This document shows, in pieces, positions 1 to 9,274 of a stretch of DNA of 51,107 nucleotides. The DNA is from an uncultured Porphyromonadaceae bacterium. GTDB lineage: Bacteria > Bacteroidota > Bacteroidia > Bacteroidales > Muribaculaceae. The translations under genes and the position numbers were made by a program. The stretch lies in NCBI GenBank assembly GCA_900550395.1, contig URSD01000017.1:1-51107 (forward strand), in the 5' to 3' direction. Every line of letters starts with the position of its first letter. The stretch's first letter is position 1. The notes under the pieces were generated by a model that had not been told where the DNA came from, searched no databases, and saw only the letters and a program-made list of their open reading frames with translations.

Positions 1-36
1 GCGTTCATCCTGAGCCAGGATCAAACTCTTCGTTGT
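1..36 (-). rRNA. rrs: 16S rRNA, 5' end only
   Basis: The reverse complement carries the universal bacterial 16S 5' region (AGAGTTTGATCCTGGCTCAG, then GATGAACGC). Only about the first 36 nt lie in the window; the gene continues past the left edge. The exact first base is set by alignment with the E. coli start, where AGAGTTTG begins near position 8. Transcription runs leftward from the two promoters to its right. Confidence 0.95.
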
Positions 37-276
37 TGTTATATTGTCTTTTCTTTTTTTCAATCAAAAAGGCAATCTCGTTTTTTGTTATTGCCTTCGC
101 AATCCCTTGCGACCAACTCCGAAATGTCCGCCCCGGCCGCTTCATTGAATCGCCTGGCCGAATTGACAGAGATATCTTCGCCGGCTATGCCGGCTCGTTC
201 TCTTGTACTACTTCGTCTAAATCTATTGTAAATCTTTCAATGTTCTCGTTTTCGCCGTTTCTTCAGAAACGCTCCG

Positions 277-307
277 CAAAATTAATACCAATTTTTGAAC
301 TGACAAA
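277..307 (-). promoter_or_regulatory. rrn promoter P2, Bacteroidetes type
   Basis: On the minus strand TTTG (304-307) is followed after 19 bp by TAATTTTG (277-284). This fits the Bacteroidetes housekeeping consensus TTTG-N19/21-TAnnTTTG. Transcription would start near 270 and read into the 16S gene. It lies downstream of a second, equally good promoter, the tandem arrangement usual for rRNA operons. Confidence 0.7.
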
Positions 308-401
308 ATTTTTGGCAAATTTTTAACAACTTTTTTTCGTTGTACGACTGTTTTATATTGTTTGGCCGACTTTGCAGCGCCCTTCCTCCGAAAAGCGAGT
401 G

Positions 402-433
402 CAAAGTTACACCCTTTTTCTGAAACCACCAAA
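402..433 (-). promoter_or_regulatory. rrn promoter P1, Bacteroidetes type
   Basis: On the minus strand TTTG (430-433), a 20-bp spacer and TAACTTTG (402-409) match the Bacteroidetes housekeeping promoter exactly. The predicted start is near 395, giving a leader of about 360 nt before the 16S gene. The flanking DNA is A/T-rich, as expected for a strong stable-RNA promoter. Confidence 0.75.
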
Positions 434-484
434 TATTTTTGAGGAAATTTTTGAAGAAAAATCCTTCATTGCTGTATATCAGAA

Positions 485-533
485 TAGTACGGATGACGAT
501 AAAACACCTCGCCTGACGAGATACATATGGACA
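485..533 (+). repeat. Border block of a dispersed intergenic repeat
   Basis: The block begins with TAGTACGGAT and ends with CGAGATACATATGGACA. Nearly the same two blocks, in the same order but closer together, occur at 8976-9002. In both places they are followed by GGAGTTAGGAGTG-type tandem repeats. This suggests a defined repeat family with a fixed left border. No coding potential is seen. Confidence 0.55.
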
Positions 534-552
534 TAAGGTCAGAAGGGACAGA

Positions 553-882
553 AGGAGTTAGGAGTGAGGAGTTAGGAGTGAGGGGTGAGGGGTGAGGAGT
601 TAGGAGTGGATACATATTATGGCCGGAGGCCATGGATTTTGTTAACCGCGGGCACTTGTTGCCCGTGGTAATGAACTAATTACAGGTGCAGCCCCGGAGG
701 TGGCTGCATATAACCACATCTTTCTCTGTTTGCGGGTTGTTCAGCCGCCTCCGGGGCTGAATGTGAGGATGGACTCCGGCCACGGGCGCAAGCGCCCGCG
801 TTAACAAAATCCATGGCCTCCGGCCATAATAATATATATGAACACTCCTCACTCCTAACTCCCCACTCCTAACTCCTTTTGT
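553..882. repeat. Long nested palindromic repeat element
   Basis: The left part (553-609) is a run of GGAGTTAGGAGTG/GGAGTGAGG repeats, and 843-882 carries the same repeats in inverse orientation. Between them, arms at 616-653 and 794-830 are inverse complements over about 37 bp with a single one-base difference. Inner blocks also pair, for example AGCCCCGGAGG with CCTCCGGGGCT, and GCCCGTGG with CCACGGGC. The whole could fold into one long structure. No gene lies in it, and it fills the space between the rRNA promoters and the helicase gene. Confidence 0.75.
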
Positions 883-971
883 TTCTCGCCAGCCGAGGTA
901 GCATCAAAAAAATTTTGGTGTTTGTACAAAAACTACATTGATCGGCTTTTTTGTGTTGTAACTTTGCGACG

Positions 972-2396
<1,425 letters not shown>

Positions 2397-2408
2397 ATCT
2401 TCAATAGG

Positions 2409-3329
2409 TTATGATTTTTCAATATGCAATATGGCGTCGGCATTGCGACGCAGACCGCCGTAGCGCAGACGCATCAGCGCCGAACCGGCGAACATACGCC
2501 CGAATACCCCGCGGCCCATCGCCGCCGCGGCGGCAGGGGTCAGGGCAAGGACGTCGGGACGCGGCAGCAGCTCGGCGACGGGAAGTGCGTCGCCGCGGTT
2601 GGCCGGGCACACGCGGCTGCACACGTCGCAGCCGGCGAGGCGGCCGTGCAGGTCGGTGCCGACAGGCAGCGGACCGCGCCACTCCAGAGTGATGCAGGAG
2701 AGGCAGCGCCGCGCGTCGACGCCTCCGCGCCCGTCGAGGGCGCCTGCAGGGCAGGCCTCGACGCAACGGCGGCAGGCGGTGCAGGCCGACGTGGAGGCCG
2801 GAGCGTCGATCGGCAGTTCGGCCGTGCAGAGAATCTCGGCCAGGAGGACGTCGCAGCCCGCGCCCGGCACGAAAATCTTGCCGTTAAGGCCCGGCGCACC
2901 AACTCCGGCCCGCATGGCCCAGTAGCGCTCTCGCAGAGGCGCGGAGTCGACGCACACGCGTGTGTCGCCGCCGCACATGGCGCGTATGGCCTCGGCCACG
3001 GGTTCAAGGCGTGCGCGAAGCACGGCGTGGTAGTCGCTGCCCAGGGCATAGTCGGCGATGTGGGCGCTGTGCTGCGGCTGGCGGCACGAGAAGGCGCACA
3101 CCAGCACCGAGCGCGCTCCCGGGAGCAGCGTGCGCGGGTCGGCCCGCAGCCCGCGCCAGCGCTCCATGTAGTCCATGCAGCCGTGGCGGCCTTCGGCCAG
3201 CCAGGCGTCGAGCAGCGCCATGTCTTCCGGTGCCACCTCTCCGGCCGCGGCCACTCCGCAGGCGCAGGCGCCGGCGTCGGCACACAGGCGACGTACGGCA
3301 GAAGACAGGTCGGCACCGGCAGACATCAT
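2409..3329 (-). CDS. queG: Epoxyqueuosine reductase
   Basis: QueG reduces epoxyqueuosine to queuosine in tRNA, the last step of queuosine synthesis, using cobalamin and two [4Fe-4S] clusters. The 306-residue protein shows the family features: a DYAxGxDYH block (about 92-100), the first cluster motif CxxCxxCxxxCP (CTACRRCVEACP) and the second cluster cysteines ending in CDVCSRVCP. Length fits the shorter Bacteroidetes form without a C-terminal HEAT repeat. The start codon is only 1 bp beyond the deacetylase stop, so the two genes are probably co-transcribed. Confidence 0.9.
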   Translation of the reverse strand: MMSAGADLSSAVRRLCADAGACACGVAAAGEVAPEDMALLDAWLAEGRHGCMDYMERWRGLRADPRTLLPGARSVLVCAFSCRQPQHSAHIADYALGSDYHAVLRARLEPVAEAIRAMCGGDTRVCVDSAPLRERYWAMRAGVGAPGLNGKIFVPGAGCDVLLAEILCTAELPIDAPASTSACTACRRCVEACPAGALDGRGGVDARRCLSCITLEWRGPLPVGTDLHGRLAGCDVCSRVCPANRGDALPVAELLPRPDVLALTPAAAAAMGRGVFGRMFAGSALMRLRYGGLRRNADAILHIEKS

Positions 3330-3330
3330 G

Positions 3331-3951
3331 TCACGTCATGGGAAAGACCTCGAACCCGTAGCCCTCGCTCTGCAGCCACTCTATGGCAGCAGGGAGCGCC
3401 ACGCGCATGTTGCGCTCGGCCTTCAGCGAATCGTGGAAGACGATGACGCTGCCGTTGCGCGCATAGCGGCGCACATTGTCCAGCACGCGGGCGGGCGTGA
3501 GGCGGCGCGAGTAGTCGCGGGTGACGAGATCGTACATTATTATATTATAATGGCGCTTGATGGCGGCTGCCTGCTTCCAGCGCATGATGCCGTGGGGCGG
3601 CCGGAACAGCGGGCTCTCTATGAGGGCGTCGGCCTCGCAGATGTCGCGCCAGTAGTTGCGGGCCTTGACACGCATGCCCTGGAGATGGTGCATGGTGTGG
3701 TTGCCGTAGCTGTGGCCGCGGCGGCGCACCTCCTCCAGGAGCTCGGGATGGCGGCGCACATTGTCGCCGACCATGAAGAAGGTGGCGCGCACGCCGTAGC
3801 GGTCGAGCGTATCGAGCACCCAGGGGGTCACCTCCGGCACGGGTCCGTCGTCGAAGGTGAGGTAGACCACGCGGCGGTGGGGGTGCTTTATACGCCATAT
3901 CGCCTCCGGGAAGAGGAGGCGATACAGCAGAGGCGGGCGTTCGATCAGCAT
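3331..3951 (-). CDS. Polysaccharide deacetylase family protein (NodB domain)
   Basis: Members of this carbohydrate esterase 4 family remove N-acetyl groups from chitin-like or peptidoglycan sugars. The 206-residue protein has the metal-binding and catalytic motifs: TFDDGP (32-37), the His-containing HTMHH (85-89), RPPHG (117-121) and the late histidine in VIVFHDS (about 169-175). No clear signal peptide is seen, so cytoplasmic or membrane-associated action is possible. It lies 7 bp downstream of the DUF2723 gene and 1 bp upstream of queG. The substrate is unknown. Confidence 0.85.
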   Translation of the reverse strand: MLIERPPLLYRLLFPEAIWRIKHPHRRVVYLTFDDGPVPEVTPWVLDTLDRYGVRATFFMVGDNVRRHPELLEEVRRRGHSYGNHTMHHLQGMRVKARNYWRDICEADALIESPLFRPPHGIMRWKQAAAIKRHYNIIMYDLVTRDYSRRLTPARVLDNVRRYARNGSVIVFHDSLKAERNMRVALPAAIEWLQSEGYGFEVFPMT

Positions 3952-3958
3952 AGGCAGG

Positions 3959-6900
3959 TCAAAGCAGTTGTCCCCAGGCGCGGCGGTCGATGCCGTACTT
4001 CTTCTCTATCTCGGATGTGCGGGCCATGGGGTCGATGCCGGCGGCCTTGTGCGCCTCCAGAAGGACGGCACTCTCGTAGGCCACGGGGGGCAGGTCGGCC
4101 GTGGGAGTGGAGGCGTCCACACCGGAGGCGGTGCGGATGTCGGCCTCGTCGTAGCCGTCGACGTAAAGCAGCGGGAACACGCGGAGGGCGTACTCAAGCT
4201 GCAGGCGCTCGCGCACGGCGACGAGCAGGTCTTTCTTATCGGGCATCTTGGCGAGCTTCTCCACGACGTCCATCTGGTTCTGAAGGCCTACCACCATGCC
4301 GAGGTACTGGAGGGCGTAATCGTCGGTGCGTCCGAGCTGGGCGTGCTGCGAGGGCGTCAGCGACGAGGCGTAGCGCACAATCTGGGCGTAGCGCTTCTCG
4401 CCGGCATCGAGGAGGCGGCGTGCCTTCTCGAGGTCGTCGGCGCGGCCCGTGTCGAGCCACATGTCGTAGTACTTGGAGGCGATGTAGACGTCCATCATGC
4501 CGTCCCAGGGCGAGACTTCGCCCGGCAGCTTGCTGACGATGAGGTCGAGCATGACGCGGGCCATGTCGCGCTGCGTGGCGGGCACGGGCTGGCCGTTCTC
4601 GCGGGCGTAGCGCACGGCGAAGTCGCTGGCAGGCGCGTCGGGCTCCACGAGGAGGTCCTCGGCGGTGGAGAAGAGTGCCGAGCGCACCGAGCCGACCATG
4701 CGGCGCACGGTCTCGTCGAGGTAGAGGCGATCGGCATCCGGCGCGTCAAGTCCGCCCCAGCGGAAGCGCGAGAGTGCGTTCTCGTAGCTCTTGAAGGCGT
4801 TGACGTTGACGGGGGAATCGCGGAAGGGAGTGACCTCGTAGACCAGGCCGGTGGCACTCAGGTAGGGGCGCAGGCCGAGGTAGTAGCTCGAGGGGACGGT
4901 GCTGGCGAAGTAGACGGGACGCTTCCATCCGTTCTTGAGCGAATGGGCCAACATGTCGAGCGAGAGCGTGCGGCTCAGGGTCATGCCCGAGCCGAGGTCG
5001 CGCATGTTGACGCGCGGGGCGTCGAAATGGCGCAGCAGCACGGAGGCGCTGTCGGCGGGGTTGATGCCGAAGCGGGCGAAAGCGGCGGCCGTGTCGACCT
5101 CCAGGCGGATGTTGGGCTCCGTCATGAGGTGGGCGCCGAAGGTGCGGCTGTCCGAGGCGTAGAGGCGGCGCAGGGAGCTCTCGGCGGAGACGAGGCTGTC
5201 GGTCTGCGGCACGACGAAGCTGTAGGCCAGTCGGTCGTAGGCGTAATCGGCGGGCGTGGCGAACGTCTCGATGGCGTTGTCCTCGTAGGAGGGATGACGC
5301 AGCTGGTTGGCGTACCAGTCGGTGGTGAGGTAGCTGAGATTTACCACACGCACGTCGCGGCGCACACCCTCCACCTCCTGGGCGTACCACAGGGGGAAGG
5401 TGTCGTTGTCGCCGTTGGTGAAGATGATGGCGTTCTCGTCGAGCGACTGGAGGTAGTCGATGCCGAAGTCGCGGGCCGTGTAGCGTCCGCTGCGGTCGTG
5501 GTCGTCCCATGTCTGCGATACCATCTGCAGGGGCACGGCGACGCCGACGGCGACAGCTGCGGCCACCGTGACCCACTTGGCGCCCTCGCCTGCCTTGCGC
5601 TTGGTGACGAGCTCCACGAGGTCGCGCAGCAGATAGGCCAGCGCGGCCACACCGATGCCAATCCAGATGGCGAAGGCGTAGAACGAGCCGGCGAAGGCGT
5701 AGTCACGCTCGCGGGGCTGGCCGGGAGTCTGGTTGAGGTAGAGCACGATGGCGATACCCGTCATGAAGAAGAGGAAGAACACCACCCAGAACTGCTCGAT
5801 GCCGCGCTTGCCGTCGGGGCCGAAGCTGCGGAGTGCCTGCCACAGCAGGCCGATAAGGCCGAGCAGCAGCGGCAGCATGTAGAACACGTTATGGCCCTTG
5901 TTGCCCTTGCCGAACTCGTCGGGGAGGAGGCTCTGGTCGCCCAGGCGGGCGTTGTCGATCAGGGGTATGCCGGAAATCCAGTTGCCGAGCTGCGGCTCGC
6001 CGTTGCCCTGGATGTCGTTCTGGCGTCCGGCGAAGTTCCACATGAAGTAACGCCAGTACATGTGGTTGAGCTGGTAGTTGACGAAGTAGCGGAGGTTGAC
6101 ACCGAAGCCGGGCTTCCATGCCGTGGTCTGCGCCACGGGGTTGCCGAGGGCGTCGACGGCGGTGGTGACGGTGGACTGATGGCTCATGTAGGGCGCCACC
6201 TCGTAAAGGGGAGCATAGCCGGCGTCGGCCCAGCGGTCGAGCACCTCGCGGGGTATGTTGTCAATGTCGGGTGTGCGGTAGTCGGCCCAGCCCTTATAGG
6301 CGCTGACGTGGCGGGCGTTCTGCTCGTCGGTGCTGTAGATGCGAGTGAAGAGCATCTTCATGTCCGGCACGGTGCGGTAGTGGGGCTTGTCGGTTTCCTG
6401 CACGTACTCGTCGGGCTGGCCTTCGGCGGTCTTGACGACCTTCGACCAGATGGGCTCGGCGTCGTTGTAGGCGCCGCCTTCCTCGTCGCGGAGGTAGCCG
6501 TCGAGCACCCGCGTCATGGGGCGGCCGTTGCGGTCGACGCGCACATAGAGGTTGCCCTGGCCGTCGTTGACGGTCTCAAGCTCCTCGGCGAAGGCGACGC
6601 CGTAGAACAGCGGACGGTCGCCGTACTGCTCGCGGCTCATGTAGGAGGCGAGGGAGAAGACGTTGTCCGGAGCGTTCTGATTCATGGGCGTATTGGCCGA
6701 AGCGCGTATAAGCAGCAGCGCGTAGCTGGAGTAGCCGATGAAGATGACGAGCACGCTGAGCATGGCGACATTGAGCACACGCACGGGAATACGGACGGAG
6801 GAGGCGAGGAGCCACAGCGCCAGGACGGCGAGCACGAGCACACCCAGCCACCAGGGACCGATGAACGGAAGGCCGCTGAGGGCGAGGCCGAGCAGACAGC

Positions 6901-7792
6901 TGACGATGATGGCCGAACGCGAGCGCTGGCGGTAAAGCTCGCGTACCGACCAGCACAGGACGGCCGTCAGCACGATGGCGTAGATGAGGACGCCCATGTT
7001 GTAGCCGAGGCCGATGTAGTTGACGAAGAATATCTCGAAGCCCTGGGCCACCTTCATGAATCCGGGCACGAGGCCGTAGAGGATGGCACCCACGAGCACG
7101 CAGGAGACGCCGAGAGCTATGAGGGAGCCCTTGGCGTTGACCGTCTTCCACTTGCGGTAGTAGAACACGAGGCCGATGGCGGGGATGCACAGGAGGTTGA
7201 GCAGGTGGACGGCGATGCTGACACCGATGACGTAGGCAATGAGCACGAGATAGCGGTCGCTGTTGGGGTCGTCGGCACGGTTCTCCCACTTGAGAATCAG
7301 CCAGAACACGAGCGCCGTACAGAACGAGGAGAAGGCGTAGACCTCACCCTCAACAGCCGAGAACCAAAAAGTGTCGCTCCAGGTGTAGGCCAGCGCTCCG
7401 CAGAGGCCGCTGCCCATGATTATCAGCGTCTTGCGCAGGGAAATCTCGGTGGCGCCGTCGCGCACGACGAGGCGACGCACCAGGTGGGTGACGGTCCAGA
7501 AGAGCAGCAGGATGGTGGCTGCGCTCAGGAGCGCCGACATGCTGTTGACGGCCACGGCGGCCATGCTCATGCTGCCGCCGAAGAGGGTTACGAAGAAGCG
7601 GGCCGCGAGCATGAAGATGGGGTTGCCCGGCGGATGGCCTACCTCGAGTTTCGCGCCCTGCGTGATGAATTCCGGACAGTCCCAGAAGCTGGCCGTAGGC
7701 TCAATCGTGAGCAGATATGTCAGCGCGGCCACGAGGAAGCACAGCCACCCCATGGCGTTGTTGACGATGTTGTATCGCTTGATGTCCATCAA
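3959..7792 (-). CDS. DUF2723 membrane protein, TMEM260-like
   Basis: This large 1277-residue protein starts with the DUF2723 signature (WDCPEF near residue 39, GHPPGNP near 53), followed by many hydrophobic segments over about the first 750 residues and then a long soluble C-terminal part. Eukaryotic TMEM260, which has this domain, is an O-mannosyltransferase. A glycosyltransferase role using a lipid-linked sugar, acting on exported proteins, is therefore a reasonable inference here, not shown. The family is widespread in Bacteroidetes, where such long versions are normal. It is upstream of a deacetylase and downstream of pfkA, with 86 bp of repeat-rich DNA before the start. Confidence 0.85.
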   Translation of the reverse strand: MMDIKRYNIVNNAMGWLCFLVAALTYLLTIEPTASFWDCPEFITQGAKLEVGHPPGNPIFMLAARFFVTLFGGSMSMAAVAVNSMSALLSAATILLLFWTVTHLVRRLVVRDGATEISLRKTLIIMGSGLCGALAYTWSDTFWFSAVEGEVYAFSSFCTALVFWLILKWENRADDPNSDRYLVLIAYVIGVSIAVHLLNLLCIPAIGLVFYYRKWKTVNAKGSLIALGVSCVLVGAILYGLVPGFMKVAQGFEIFFVNYIGLGYNMGVLIYAIVLTAVLCWSVRELYRQRSRSAIIVSCLLGLALSGLPFIGPWWLGVLVLAVLALWLLASSVRIPVRVLNVAMLSVLVIFIGYSSYALLLIRASANTPMNQNAPDNVFSLASYMSREQYGDRPLFYGVAFAEELETVNDGQGNLYVRVDRNGRPMTRVLDGYLRDEEGGAYNDAEPIWSKVVKTAEGQPDEYVQETDKPHYRTVPDMKMLFTRIYSTDEQNARHVSAYKGWADYRTPDIDNIPREVLDRWADAGYAPLYEVAPYMSHQSTVTTAVDALGNPVAQTTAWKPGFGVNLRYFVNYQLNHMYWRYFMWNFAGRQNDIQGNGEPQLGNWISGIPLIDNARLGDQSLLPDEFGKGNKGHNVFYMLPLLLGLIGLLWQALRSFGPDGKRGIEQFWVVFFLFFMTGIAIVLYLNQTPGQPRERDYAFAGSFYAFAIWIGIGVAALAYLLRDLVELVTKRKAGEGAKWVTVAAAVAVGVAVPLQMVSQTWDDHDRSGRYTARDFGIDYLQSLDENAIIFTNGDNDTFPLWYAQEVEGVRRDVRVVNLSYLTTDWYANQLRHPSYEDNAIETFATPADYAYDRLAYSFVVPQTDSLVSAESSLRRLYASDSRTFGAHLMTEPNIRLEVDTAAAFARFGINPADSASVLLRHFDAPRVNMRDLGSGMTLSRTLSLDMLAHSLKNGWKRPVYFASTVPSSYYLGLRPYLSATGLVYEVTPFRDSPVNVNAFKSYENALSRFRWGGLDAPDADRLYLDETVRRMVGSVRSALFSTAEDLLVEPDAPASDFAVRYARENGQPVPATQRDMARVMLDLIVSKLPGEVSPWDGMMDVYIASKYYDMWLDTGRADDLEKARRLLDAGEKRYAQIVRYASSLTPSQHAQLGRTDDYALQYLGMVVGLQNQMDVVEKLAKMPDKKDLLVAVRERLQLEYALRVFPLLYVDGYDEADIRTASGVDASTPTADLPPVAYESAVLLEAHKAAGIDPMARTSEIEKKYGIDRRAWGQLL

Positions 7793-7795
7793 AAG

Positions 7796-7852
7796 AAGTA
7801 TGAAGGTTTAAGTATTAAGTATGAAGTATAAAGCATTAAGTATTAAGTGTTA
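7796..7852. repeat. Short tandem AAGTATTAAG/AAGTATGAAG repeats
   Basis: Between pfkA and the DUF2723 gene lie several imperfect 7- to 10-bp units of the form AAGTATTAAGTATGAAGTAT. They resemble in style, but not in sequence, the GGAGTTAGGAGTG repeats elsewhere in the window. They are not in a reading frame of either gene. Confidence 0.6.
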
Positions 7853-7878
7853 CGTATTGTATACTTGTGGCTTAAACC

Positions 7879-8859
7879 TTAGATGGAAAGCTTGCGAAGA
7901 GTGTTGAGGAGCTCGCGGTTGATGGGTTTGTCGTTCTTGATGGCTTTGGAGAACGGAACGTATACAATTTCGTCGTTGCGTATGCCAATCATCACGTTGC
8001 GCTGGTCCTCCATGAGGGCGTCGATAGCAGCGGAGCCCATGCGGGAAGCCAGGATGCGGTCGTGGGCCGTGGGGGAGCCGCCGCGCTGCAGGTGGCCGAG
8101 AATCGAGACACGCACGTCGTAGCCGGGATATTCGTTCTTCACACGCTCGGCCATGCCCATGGCGCCGCCGGTGACGGGGCTTTCGGCCACAAGCACTATC
8201 GAGGAGTTCTTGCTCTTGCGGAAACCGTTCTTGATGAGTTCGGCGAGCTGGTCGACCTCGGTGCTGATCTCCGGGATGATGGCGGCCTCGGCTCCGGAAG
8301 CTATGGCGCCGTTGAGGGCGAGGAAGCCTGCGTCGCGGCCCATGACCTCGATGAAGAAGAGGCGTTCGTGGCTCGTGGCAGTGTCGCGGATTTTGTCCAC
8401 GCAGTCCATGATGGTGTTGAGGGCCGTGTCGTAGCCGATGGTGGTATCGGTGCCGTAGAGGTCGTTGTCGATGGTGCCGGGGAGGCCTATGATGGGGAAA
8501 TTGAATTCGTTGGCGAAGATGCGGGCGCCGGACAGCGAGCCGTCGCCGCCTATCACCACGAGGGCGTCGATCTCGTGGCGGCGGATTACGTCGTAGGCCA
8601 GACGTCGACCCTCGGGCGTGGTGAACTCCTTGCAGCGGGCAGTCTTAAGGATGGTACCGCCCTGCTGGATGATGTTCGACACATTCTGTGTGCGGAAATC
8701 GACTATCTCGTCGGAGATAAGACCGCGATAACCGCGATATATACCTTTGACTTTCAGCCCATTGAAAATTGCCGCACGTGTGACCGCACGGATTGCGGCA
8801 TTCATGCCCGGGGCATCGCCGCCGGAAGTCAGAATGCCTATGGTCTTAATCTCTGCCAT
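7879..8859 (-). CDS. pfkA: ATP-dependent 6-phosphofructokinase
   Basis: It phosphorylates fructose 6-phosphate to fructose 1,6-bisphosphate, the committed step of glycolysis, in the cytoplasm. The 326-residue length is that of the bacterial A-type enzyme. Visible motifs are the ATP-binding GGDAPGMN (13-20), GGDGS (104-108; Gly rather than Asp after GGD points to ATP, not pyrophosphate), the catalytic PGTIDND (127-133) and MGR (173-175). A TAATTTTG box lies about 45 bp upstream of the start. Confidence 0.96.
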   Translation of the reverse strand: MAEIKTIGILTSGGDAPGMNAAIRAVTRAAIFNGLKVKGIYRGYRGLISDEIVDFRTQNVSNIIQQGGTILKTARCKEFTTPEGRRLAYDVIRRHEIDALVVIGGDGSLSGARIFANEFNFPIIGLPGTIDNDLYGTDTTIGYDTALNTIMDCVDKIRDTATSHERLFFIEVMGRDAGFLALNGAIASGAEAAIIPEISTEVDQLAELIKNGFRKSKNSSIVLVAESPVTGGAMGMAERVKNEYPGYDVRVSILGHLQRGGSPTAHDRILASRMGSAAIDALMEDQRNVMIGIRNDEIVYVPFSKAIKNDKPINRELLNTLRKLSI

Positions 8860-8902
8860 ATGTATGTTTGACTGGTTACTCTAAAGTTGCTCTAATAAAG
8901 TG

Positions 8903-8910
8903 CAAAATTA
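8903..8910 (-). promoter_or_regulatory. Possible -7 box of pfkA
   Basis: The minus strand reads TAATTTTG, matching TAnnTTTG. No good TTTG is found 19-21 bp upstream. If used, it would give a leader of about 35-45 nt before the pfkA ATG. Confidence 0.4.
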
Positions 8911-8975
8911 ACATATTATGCCCATAAATGCACCGTTCGTCCCTCATTTTTAGTTTTTTTAATGCGGGGGAGTTA

Positions 8976-9183
8976 GTACGGATAGCGAGAAACATATGGA
9001 CAGTTAGGAGTGAGGAGTGTGGAGTTAGGAGTTATAGCCCGCCCCTCCGGGGCTCTGTCGTGTATGATGCTCTCTGCCCCACCCCGCGTTGCGCTGCGCT
9101 CCACGCGGGGTTAATCATGGATTCGCGCGTCCCGCGCTTTTCTTTTTTTAGTTGATAGTTGAGAGGGGATAGGCAAGAGGGGG
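8976..9183 (+). repeat. Cluster of dispersed intergenic repeats
   Basis: This gene-free stretch of about 410 bp (8860-9274) holds several repeats. 8976-9002 repeats the border block of 485-533 (TAGTACGGAT, then ACATATGGACA). 9003-9031 has GGAGTTAGGAGTG-type units. 9081-9088 and 9104-9111 form an inverted repeat (ACCCCGCG/CGCGGGGT). 9154-9183 (GATAGTTGAGAGGGGATAGG and the following bases) recurs in inverse orientation at 50535-50563. No protein gene is convincing here. Confidence 0.65.
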
Positions 9184-9217
9184 AGGCGTGTACGCAAGAG
9201 CGAAGGGGATGGGAGGC

Positions 9218-9248
9218 TTTTTTATAATGCGGAAAATGACTAATTTTG
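9218..9248 (+). promoter_or_regulatory. Probable promoter of the MBOAT gene
   Basis: TTTT (9218-9221), a 19-bp spacer and TAATTTTG (9241-9248) approximate the Bacteroidetes promoter. The start would fall near 9255, about 20 nt before the ATG of the MBOAT gene. Confidence 0.45.
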
Positions 9249-9274
9249 TCGGTTGAACACAGTCCGCACCGCAC

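Noticed and set aside
3968..7831. 1287-codon open frame on the plus strand opposite the DUF2723 gene
   Set aside because: It is the mirror of a GC-rich true gene. The translation is low-complexity (Val, Gly, Glu, His-rich) with no domain, while the minus strand has the DUF2723 motifs.
9032..9274. 80-codon minus-strand frame between pfkA and the MBOAT gene
   Set aside because: It runs through several dispersed repeats and overlaps the MBOAT promoter; no signal or family is visible.
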